Source: Opitutia bacterium UBA7876
GTDB lineage: Bacteria; Verrucomicrobiota; Verrucomicrobiia; Opitutales; Seribacteraceae
Assembly (NCBI GenBank): GCA_002500665.1
Contig: DLRY01000060.1
Location: forward strand, 1 to 12,761
DNA: 12,761 bases
Direction: 5' to 3'
Shown here: positions 7,343 to 12,761 of the stretch, piece after piece
How positions within the stretch are numbered: position 1 is the first letter of the stretch
Layout of the letters: the number at the start of each line of letters is the position of its first letter
Position numbers and translations under genes: made by a program
Notes under the pieces: model-generated
Seen by the model: the letters and a program-made list of their open reading frames with translations, nothing else
Databases searched by the model: none
What the model was told of the DNA's origin: nothing

Positions 7343-8230
7343 ATGAAACGAATAACCAAGCCTCCTTTCTCAACAGTCGTACGATTATTTTGTGGGCTGA
7401 TTCTTATACTCTTGCTCGTTGCTTGCGGAGGGAATGAGGAAGAGCTCAAGGAGATCGAACTTCTCCGGGAGGAAGTAGCCCGGCTAGTAGCAGATAACGG
7501 ACTGACCGACGGCAAAGGCGAGGAAACGGACGGTAATGCGTCGTGGGAAAATCCTTCCTTTGCGCCTCTGCCCTTGAAATGGCAATCAAAGGGTGGCGTT
7601 GCGGAGGCCACGGAGGACCTGAGGGCCTTGCACCTTGCAACCCAAAGATACCTGGACGCAAACGATGACTTTTGGCCCCAAGCTCCCCGCTCCGTTCGCT
7701 CGCAGTTCTGGGAAGCCGAACTCAAGCCCTTTGGAGCTACGGCGGAGCATTGGAGACATTCCGAACACCCGTTGAAGGACAAACAACCTTACTATAGTCC
7801 TTCCTTCATAGGAGCAGAAAAAGGGGCCCCTTATGAAAATGAAAACCAGCGTTGGTTTGGGACCAGATCCGACCCCGGAGAGCTCGGCATTCACATGGAT
7901 ATCTCCTCAATTGGACAGCTGGTGGACTTGGCCGCAGACCATTCGTTTAAGTTGCCAGTGGATCCGCCGATTCAAACCCTGAACCAGTCGACGGGCAACC
8001 TGGCCAAGATCGATATTCGTCAAAATGGGGTCTATTTCGTCATGGGGAAACAATTTACCGTGGAACAGGTTTTGCAATGGCTGAAAGCCGAGTTCGACAA
8101 CGCACCAGCCCTCAAAGTGCTCATCCGTTGCGACCAAGATACCAAGCACCTCTACTTGGCCAACGTCCTTTCCATTTGCCGGCAAGTTGGCGTACCTAAG
8201 GCGAACATCGCCATAAAAACCGAGAGGTAG
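7343..8230 (+). CDS. Lipoprotein with ExbD/TolR-like C-terminal domain and pseudopilin-like middle
   Basis: The 295-aa protein has a lipoprotein signal: basic start, hydrophobic stretch, lipobox L25-V-A-C28, then GG. Residues 31-52 are charged and coiled-coil-like. Residues 86-150 (DLRALHLATQRYLDANDDFWP, split around 92-112) recall the body of type II pseudopilins of the DUF1559 kind, but without the prepilin leader. Residues 222-295 resemble the periplasmic domain of ExbD/TolR: a short beta strand, a helix with VEQVLQWLKAE, the strand KVLIRCDQD (258-266), a helix, and a final IAIKTE strand. The transmembrane anchor and conserved Asp of real ExbD are absent; a lipid anchor replaces them. It follows the fusion gene by 62 bp and may be co-transcribed. 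A role in envelope binding or assembly is only a guess. The lipoprotein call is strong, the two domain matches are by eye and moderate. Confidence 0.75.
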   Translation: MKRITKPPFSTVVRLFCGLILILLLVACGGNEEELKEIELLREEVARLVADNGLTDGKGEETDGNASWENPSFAPLPLKWQSKGGVAEATEDLRALHLATQRYLDANDDFWPQAPRSVRSQFWEAELKPFGATAEHWRHSEHPLKDKQPYYSPSFIGAEKGAPYENENQRWFGTRSDPGELGIHMDISSIGQLVDLAADHSFKLPVDPPIQTLNQSTGNLAKIDIRQNGVYFVMGKQFTVEQVLQWLKAEFDNAPALKVLIRCDQDTKHLYLANVLSICRQVGVPKANIAIKTER

Positions 8231-8260
8231 AAGGATCTAGCCGTCACCTTGCCCTTGCCT

Positions 8261-9679
8261 TCAGTTTTGGTGAAAGAACAGGGGGGCGGCGTCTGATCGT
8301 CGACCGGATGAATTTTCGATGAATAGGTTGAGCTCGGCGTCTCCGGTCGCCTCAAAGTAATCGATCCGAATGGGCAGGAATCCTTTTTGCAGACGCAAAA
8401 GCGTACCGACGTCCCGTGCGGGATGGGGACCGTCGTTGTCCACTAGGATTTTTTCTCCCGTCCGCAGGATGCTCCCGTCGTCCGAATTGAGAATAAGCCG
8501 GTAGACACCGTTCGCGGGTATCTTGAGGGCGCCTTCGAGCTTGATTGCAAATCCGTCCGTTTTGGGGGCGCCCATGGCAAGGACGTCGAGCGCACGGGCC
8601 ACTCCCGTTTTCACGACCTTTTGCTTTTCCATGGCGGGAGCCCTCTCAAAAGCGCCGTGGCAAACTGCAAAAAGGAGCCCGGGTTTGGGGTTTTCAATCT
8701 CCATGGTGGGCGGAGTAGGGTATTCCGGGAGCTTGAGCGAAACTTCTATCGTTTTCTTTCCTTGGGAGACGGAAAGTTTCTGCACGTTTCCCACTTTTTG
8801 ACCCAGTAAATGAGCGAACCAATCAAGGCAACTGCCGAGAGGCTTGCCGTTCACGCTCTTCAGGACGTCGCCCGGACGAAGACCGAGCTTCCCGGCGGGA
8901 GATTTATTCGCCACCCCAAGAATTTCCGCCTTCTGCGAGAGCGGGTCCAAGGTGATACCTGTGAAAATCCCCCGGCGGACTTCGGAGGCAAAGAGTTCGT
9001 TGAGGTTTTCGCGTACCCGGTCGATGGGAATGGCGAAGTTGATGTTTTCCTCGTCCGGGTTCTTGTTCGAGACCACACCTATCTGCTCGCCCAGCGCATT
9101 GATAAGGGGGCCACCCGAGTTCCCGAGGTTGCTGGCGGCGTCGAACTGGATGAAGCGGTCTCGGACGTCCGTGCTGAAATAACGCATGACCAAAGCATTG
9201 GGCGCGGTGAGGATGAAGTTGGGCGAACTCACGATGCCCGACGAGTATACGACTCCCCGCCCGCCTGGGTTGCCTGCGCAAAGGACGGGCTCGCCCGTCA
9301 TAAGGTCGTTGCTTCGTCCGAGACGGAGGGAATGAAGTGGTTTGGCTGCACCGATCTTGAGCAGGCACAAGTCCTTTTCGGGCATCCTGCCGATGATTTC
9401 GTACTCCAGAGGTAGCTGATGGTCTTTGAGGAGGACGACCCCGCCCATGCCAGCCACGACGTGGTCGTTGGTCAGGACGTAACCGTCCCTGTGCACGACG
9501 CTCCCGCTTCCCATGCTGAGTCGGCCCTCCGCCTGGCTGAAGACGGCGGCCACGGCAGGCTCGGTCTTCCGGACAATCCGTACGGTGTCCGTTACCCGGG
9601 GGGAATTTTCGGGCGGGTCGGCAAAGCAAACCGCCGCAACGACCAAGAGGGCCGGAGCTACCGTGTGGACAGGGCGCAT
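8261..9679 (-). CDS. Exported HtrA/DegP-type S1C serine protease with PDZ and PA14-like domains
   Basis: The 472-aa protein opens with a signal peptide (cut near CFA-D21). The trypsin-like domain spans about 30-230 with the full triad: H73 in TNDHVV, D103 in EKDLCLLKI, S188 in GNSGGPL. One PDZ domain follows at 235-315 (GLRPGDVLKSVNGKPL, 266-281). Residues 332-457 look like a PA14 module: an AFERAP segment near the start, NSDDGSILRTG (398-408), VDNDGPHP (413-420) and IRIDYFEATGDAELNL (437-452). Typical DegP carries a second PDZ at this place. PA14 modules are usually linked to carbohydrate or surface binding, so this protease may be held at a glycan. It is the last gene of the minus-strand cluster, only 14 bp after the DUF1080 gene, with a weak AAGGG ribosome binding site. 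It converges with the lipoprotein gene across 30 bp. Protease call firm, PA14 call good. Confidence 0.92.
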   Translation of the reverse strand: MRPVHTVAPALLVVAAVCFADPPENSPRVTDTVRIVRKTEPAVAAVFSQAEGRLSMGSGSVVHRDGYVLTNDHVVAGMGGVVLLKDHQLPLEYEIIGRMPEKDLCLLKIGAAKPLHSLRLGRSNDLMTGEPVLCAGNPGGRGVVYSSGIVSSPNFILTAPNALVMRYFSTDVRDRFIQFDAASNLGNSGGPLINALGEQIGVVSNKNPDEENINFAIPIDRVRENLNELFASEVRRGIFTGITLDPLSQKAEILGVANKSPAGKLGLRPGDVLKSVNGKPLGSCLDWFAHLLGQKVGNVQKLSVSQGKKTIEVSLKLPEYPTPPTMEIENPKPGLLFAVCHGAFERAPAMEKQKVVKTGVARALDVLAMGAPKTDGFAIKLEGALKIPANGVYRLILNSDDGSILRTGEKILVDNDGPHPARDVGTLLRLQKGFLPIRIDYFEATGDAELNLFIENSSGRRSDAAPLFFHQN

Positions 9680-9693
9680 GGCAGCCCTTGGCC

Positions 9694-10353
9694 TTACAGT
9701 TCCTTGATCCGAATATTACGGAAGTGAAGGTTGTTCGGCTCCCCGTGGTCCTGAAGGGAAATGTATCCTTCCAAGGGACGGTCGCTGACGCCGGAATTTT
9801 TCCCCTCGCCCTTCTTGTCTAGCTGGTGGTCGATGATCTTCTCGCCGTTGAGGTTCACTTGGAGGTGGTGGCCCTTGCAGGTAACGATCATCTTGTTCCA
9901 TTCTCCAGGCTTCTTGGACATGTTCTTGCTCGGCCCGACCGTACGGATGATACCGCCGTGGTCGTGGTGACCCATCTTGTCGTCGGGCTTGCCGAAAGAG
10001 TCCAAAACCTGACACTCGATTCCTGTCTTAACAGGATCCTTGGGATTGCCGATGCGGAAGTATACCCCACTGTTTCCGCCCTTTGGATACTTGTATTCAA
10101 CCTCGAGGATGAAATCCTTGTATTTTTTAACGGAGGTCAGGTAGTCGTCATAGCGCTGCCAACCCTTTTCACCCGGGCGGGGCTGGATGAGAAGGGAGCC
10201 ATCCTTCTGGGGAATCCAGTTGCCGGTGGTCTTCCAGCCGGTCAGGTCCTTCCCATTGTAGAGGGAGACGAAGCCGTCCTTGGACTTGTGATGTTTGCCG
10301 AAGGCGAGGGGGGCGAAGGCGAAGGCAACGAAAATAAGACAAGTGGTTTTCAT
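9694..10353 (-). CDS. Secreted DUF1080 / 3-keto-disaccharide hydrolase-like protein (copy B)
   Basis: The 219-aa single-domain protein has a signal peptide (cut near AFG-K20) and then one DUF1080 (PF06439) jelly-roll. Marks in order: LYNGKDLTGW (31-40), GGNSGVYFRIG (92-102), GIECQVLD (111-118), GEWNKM (150-155), GYISLQDHG (196-204) and FRNIRIKEL at the very end (211-219). Members of this family include periplasmic enzymes that split 3-keto-glycosides, and others of unproved function; the fold resembles concanavalin-type lectins. A His-rich loop GHHDHGG (128-134) in the middle may bind a metal or substrate (inference). It stands between the other DUF1080 gene (21 bp upstream) and the protease (14 bp downstream), so the three are almost surely one transcript. 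Both copies share KHHKS just after the signal peptide. Family assignment is firm, activity unproved. Confidence 0.92.
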   Translation of the reverse strand: MKTTCLIFVAFAFAPLAFGKHHKSKDGFVSLYNGKDLTGWKTTGNWIPQKDGSLLIQPRPGEKGWQRYDDYLTSVKKYKDFILEVEYKYPKGGNSGVYFRIGNPKDPVKTGIECQVLDSFGKPDDKMGHHDHGGIIRTVGPSKNMSKKPGEWNKMIVTCKGHHLQVNLNGEKIIDHQLDKKGEGKNSGVSDRPLEGYISLQDHGEPNNLHFRNIRIKEL

Positions 10354-10374
10354 GCAGGATTAATCTTATTTTGA

Positions 10375-11067
10375 TTACTTGGAGTGGATTTCGCGCGCCT
10401 TGAGGTTGCGCCAGGCCACGCTGTAGGGTCCCGAGCCTTTTCTGATCCCATGGACCTGAAGGCCGATAAAACCCTTGGGATGGGACTTGAGCTTCTCCTC
10501 GTCCACGAGGTCGGATACCTGCTTGCCGTTGACCCATGTCCGGATGCGCGCTCCTTCGGCGAGGACGCGGTACTTGTTCCATTCCCCGTTCTTGAAGTGC
10601 TTGTGAGGCTTGAGCTTGTCCTTGGGCGTCATCCATCCGCCACAGGCTTCACCATAGATGTAGCCGGACTCGGCTCCGTTGCCCTTGGTCGCCTCGATTT
10701 CTACCTGCGGACCGTTAACACGACCGAACTTGTCTCCCCTTTTCTTTTCCTTGTCGTTCAGGGGTTTCGTTTGGGAACGGATTTGCACGCCCGAGTTGAG
10801 CTCGTTATTGATGAGCTTGACTTCGAACTGAAGCTCGAAATTCCCATAGAGCTTGTTTGAGCAAAGGAAGGAGTTCGGACTGCCTTCTTTGGTCGTGCCA
10901 AGGATGGCGCCGTCCTTGACGACGTAGGTGGCGGTTCCGTTCTTTTGAGTCCAGCCTTCGAGTGTCTTGCCGTCGAAGATGGGTTTGAGTTCTCCGGACT
11001 TGTGATGCTTGGCGCAGAGGCTTGAAGCGATAAGAAGAGCGAGCGTAAGTCTAAGTATGCGATGCAT
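10375..11067 (-). CDS. Secreted DUF1080 / 3-keto-disaccharide hydrolase-like protein (copy A)
   Basis: The 230-aa protein has a signal peptide (cut near LCA-K20) and one DUF1080 domain: IFDGKTLEGW (30-39), NSGVQIRS (91-98), GPQVEIEA (119-126), GEWNKYRV (161-168), GFIGLQVHG (199-207) and WRNLKAREI (219-227). Like copy B it begins its mature part with KHHKS, but the cores differ clearly: copy A has a charged KPLNDKEKKRGDKFG insert (101-115) and an EACGGW turn (140-145) where copy B has a His-rich loop. This suggests an old duplication with split substrate roles rather than a recent copy. The expected role is binding or hydrolysis of a (3-keto-)glycoside in the periplasm, in step with the ThuA-like protein encoded just upstream. 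No Shine-Dalgarno is evident at the ATG (11065-11067). Family firm, substrate unknown. Confidence 0.92.
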   Translation of the reverse strand: MHRILRLTLALLIASSLCAKHHKSGELKPIFDGKTLEGWTQKNGTATYVVKDGAILGTTKEGSPNSFLCSNKLYGNFELQFEVKLINNELNSGVQIRSQTKPLNDKEKKRGDKFGRVNGPQVEIEATKGNGAESGYIYGEACGGWMTPKDKLKPHKHFKNGEWNKYRVLAEGARIRTWVNGKQVSDLVDEEKLKSHPKGFIGLQVHGIRKGSGPYSVAWRNLKAREIHSK

Positions 11068-11165
11068 TGGAATGATTGGGTTGGAGTGATTTTCGAAAAG
11101 GTAGATGTTGCGATTAGAGCCTAGTGAGGGCTTTCATGGCAAGAGGCAAGGAAGGATATGGATGA

Positions 11166-11180
11166 CTTCGTTTTGCGAAG
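11166..11180 (-). other. Small stem-loop in the ThuA-DUF1080 intergenic region
   Basis: CTTCG (11166-11170) pairs with CGAAG (11176-11180) around a 5-nt loop, 15 bp downstream of the ThuA-like stop codon on the minus strand. No U-run follows on that strand, so it does not look like an intrinsic terminator; it could be a processing or mRNA-stability hairpin. The rest of the 128-bp gap (11068-11195), the longest inside the cluster, holds no clear promoter. Confidence 0.25.
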
Positions 11181-11195
11181 GACGGGGTGGAGAAG

Positions 11196-12161
11196 CTACT
11201 TTTTCTTTTTCCTGGGCTTCCTGCGGGATTCGGCATGTTCCTCGGGCGTCATCCAAGGACCGGGGTTGAAGGTGACGTCCGCCTCGGTAGGGAGCTTGAC
11301 CCGGTTGGTCCGGGCGCCGTAGTCGTCCAGTTCCTCGTTAAGCTCGTCTTCCGTGACCGCGTAGGTAGGCACGCCCCCATCGGGAACCTCCGCGCCGGCC
11401 GCCCACACGATGGTATTGAGAATGAGCTGGCGGTAGCCGTCTATGGCCCAGTTTCGGTGGTGGTGGCCTCCCGTGAAACCGGCTCCACGCCCGCCGTCAG
11501 GCCGGACGATTCCCCAGAGCAGGGATTGCGACTTGCCCTTGGCGAGGAAGCCCTTTTGCGTCCACAGGTTGTTGATGTGATGAAGGTTCTTCTCAGTCGG
11601 GGTTGCGGTACCGAGAGGCAGGGCCTTGGGGTGATACTCGATGTTGAAGTAGAATTCGTCCACCGCGTCGATGGGACCGACCCCGCGGGCGGTCTGGTGT
11701 CCCTTCATGGGCTTGATCTTGGCTCTCCAGAAAGGGTTGACCGAGACGCCGTTCTTGAAGAATCCCCCGATCCAGGGCAGGTAGTACTGCTCCCCCTTGT
11801 CTATACTGGGGTGAACGGCGTAATGCATGAAGACCACCCCGACCTTCTTCTCACGGACCAACTGGTCCATCTTCTCCCAGCCCTTGCCGATCACGCTGGT
11901 CCCGTCCGCGTAAATGACGATGGCGTCGGCCTCGTCGAGCCGGGATTCGTCCGCCGGCCAACCGGCATGGACGGTGGCCTTGACGGAAACCTTGTCCTGG
12001 GCGTTCAAGTGCTTGGCCAGGAGATGGGAGCCTGCCTTGAACTCATGGTCGCCGGAGGCGTGGCTGCGGCCACCGTGCAGGAAAACGACATTGGCTTGTT
12101 TTTCCGCGGTGGCGGAATAGAGCAAGGCCAATGAGAGGAAAACCAAGGATAGCTTCTTCAT
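11196..12161 (-). CDS. Secreted ThuA-like (trehalose-utilisation family) domain protein
   Basis: The 321-aa protein is mostly one ThuA-like domain, a class I glutamine-amidotransferase-like fold. Marks: VVFLHGGRSHASGDHEF (25-41), ADAIVIYADG (78-87), VGVVFMHYAVHP (107-118), LLWGIVRPDGGRGAGFTGGH (214-233) and NWAIDGYRQLILNTIVWAAG (237-256). I chose the ATG at 12159-12161 because it gives a standard signal peptide (MKKLSLVFLSLALL..., cut near ATA-E20); an ATG at 12192-12194 would add 11 residues. The C-terminus ends in a strongly basic RRKPRKKKK tail of unknown meaning. ThuA homologues are linked to trehalose/sucrose and 3-keto-sugar metabolism, but a catalysed reaction is not well established for secreted PVC members. 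It lies 66 bp after the PhyH gene and upstream of the DUF1080 pair, in the same direction. Family firm, function inferred. Confidence 0.92.
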   Translation of the reverse strand: MKKLSLVFLSLALLYSATAEKQANVVFLHGGRSHASGDHEFKAGSHLLAKHLNAQDKVSVKATVHAGWPADESRLDEADAIVIYADGTSVIGKGWEKMDQLVREKKVGVVFMHYAVHPSIDKGEQYYLPWIGGFFKNGVSVNPFWRAKIKPMKGHQTARGVGPIDAVDEFYFNIEYHPKALPLGTATPTEKNLHHINNLWTQKGFLAKGKSQSLLWGIVRPDGGRGAGFTGGHHHRNWAIDGYRQLILNTIVWAAGAEVPDGGVPTYAVTEDELNEELDDYGARTNRVKLPTEADVTFNPGPWMTPEEHAESRRKPRKKKK

Positions 12162-12227
12162 GGTAAGGGTACGTTTGGGGTTGGATGACAACATCCTTGG
12201 TGTTTCAGACCGTGAGGCGGGGGTTTG

Positions 12228-12761
12228 TCAAGCGCGGAACGAACCCCGCGGCGGTGGGTTTGCCCAGTTTCCATCCAAGTCACGGCCTGCTAGGAGGACG
12301 CCCTTTTGGTCCCAGTCATGATAAGCCTTCACCTCCGCGGCCGCATAGCGCAGAGTGAGACCGCATCGGCGGCGGTCCGAGCGATTCGGCTCGGAACCGT
12401 GCAGGAGAAGGTCGCAATGCATGGAAAACTGACCGGCCTTTAGGGTGACGTCGACAGGAGGGTCTCCATAGCTCTCGGGGTTGTCCGCCCGAAGGTTCAG
12501 GACCGCATTGGGGTCGTTCGTTTGCCGGTAGTCGATGGAGCCGTGGAGGTGAGAGCGGGGAATGACCCGCATGTTGGCGTTTCCGGGGTCCGCATCGTCA
12601 ATCGCAAGCCAGACGGTGACGGTACGCGTCGGGTCGATGGGCCAATAGACCGCGTCCTGATGCCAAGGCACCTCCTTGTCGTCCTGTGGAGTCTTGCAGA
12701 AGAAATGGGCTCCCCATCCTACGACGTTTTCTCCCAGTAGGTCAGAGACCGGGCCGAGAAG
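12228..12761 (-). CDS. Phytanoyl-CoA dioxygenase (PhyH) family protein, C-terminal part (5' end off the window)
   Basis: The frame is open from the window edge to a TGA at 12228-12230, giving 177 residues; the start lies outside. A GTG at 12669-12671 in this frame cannot be the true start, since family-like sequence continues upstream of it (GAHFFCKTPQDDKEVPWHQD). The Fe(II) ligands are visible: HxD in VPWHQDAVYW (H34, D36 of the fragment) and the distal His in LLLHGSEPNRSD (H121), followed by the RRCGLTLRY strand whose Arg usually holds 2-oxoglutarate. It should be a non-haem Fe(II)/2-oxoglutarate-dependent oxygenase; PhyH members in these phyla act on many small molecules, so phytanoyl-CoA is not implied. 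No signal peptide can be judged. It is the first visible gene of the minus-strand cluster and may or may not share its transcript (66 bp gap to the ThuA-like gene). Confidence 0.9.
   Translation of the reverse strand, partial: LLGPVSDLLGENVVGWGAHFFCKTPQDDKEVPWHQDAVYWPIDPTRTVTVWLAIDDADPGNANMRVIPRSHLHGSIDYRQTNDPNAVLNLRADNPESYGDPPVDVTLKAGQFSMHCDLLLHGSEPNRSDRRRCGLTLRYAAAEVKAYHDWDQKGVLLAGRDLDGNWANPPPRGSFRA

Noticed and set aside
8231..8260. Possible bidirectional terminator between the two convergent genes
   Set aside because: Only a 4-bp AAGG/CCTT pairing with a long loop and no U-run can be drawn; the 30-bp gap holds no convincing hairpin.
10361..10377. TAATC/GATTA stem-loop between the two DUF1080 genes
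   Set aside because: Five A/T-rich pairs overlapping the stop codon of copy A, no U-run; unlikely to be a terminator inside such a tight operon.
11187..12134. 315-aa plus-strand ORF opposite the ThuA-like gene (likewise 8810-9415, 9826-10374 and 10384-10860 plus)
   Set aside because: These are antisense open frames favoured by GC-rich codon use; they show no domain marks, while the minus-strand frames carry complete family motifs.
1..12761. CRISPR arrays, tRNA/rRNA genes, transposases, integrases or attachment sites
   Set aside because: No spaced identical repeats, tRNA-like cloverleaf, rRNA-like sequence or mobile-element protein motif was found on either strand by reading.

Overview
The window reads as a chromosomal segment of a free-living Gram-negative bacterium of the PVC superphylum, most likely a verrucomicrobium (a planctomycete is less likely). 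This is judged from family content only: a PVC-type 'membrane-bound dehydrogenase' beta-propeller fused to an SGNH hydrolase, two DUF1080 proteins, a ThuA-like protein, a PhyH dioxygenase, a Gfo/Idh/MocA oxidoreductase and a PA14-like module on a protease. Most genes lack a strong Shine-Dalgarno sequence. No tRNA, rRNA, CRISPR array, insertion sequence or phage gene was seen.

Layout: (1) Positions 1-2727, minus strand: a 646-aa O-antigen ligase/polymerase-type membrane protein (787-2727) and, downstream of it, the first 236 codons of a secreted Gly/Gln/Asn-rich repeat protein that runs off the left edge (1-708). (2) Positions 2728-2862: a divergent intergenic region with one small inverted repeat. 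(3) Positions 2863-8230, plus strand: a cytoplasmic Gfo/Idh/MocA oxidoreductase, a 1110-aa exported multidomain protein (SGNH hydrolase, propeller dehydrogenase, HEAT repeats, beta-rich segment, azurin-like copper domain), and a lipoprotein ending in an ExbD/TolR-like domain. (4) Positions 8261-12761, minus strand: a compact five-gene cluster, in transcription order PhyH dioxygenase (5' end off the right edge), ThuA-like protein, DUF1080 protein A, DUF1080 protein B, and an HtrA-type protease with PDZ and PA14-like domains.

How the genes may work together (inference): the Gfo/Idh/MocA, DUF1080 and ThuA families recur in bacterial breakdown of glycosides through 3-keto-sugar intermediates, and the exported SGNH/dehydrogenase fusion could deacylate and oxidise a sugar substrate and pass electrons to its own copper domain. 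Seven of the ten proteins start with an apparent signal or lipoprotein signal peptide, so the locus looks devoted to the periplasm or cell surface. The left edge (O-antigen ligase plus secreted repeat protein) looks like a separate surface-polysaccharide/surface-protein unit. The point most worth following up is the 1110-aa fusion: it has no CxxCH haem motif, but ends in a complete azurin-type copper ligand set.
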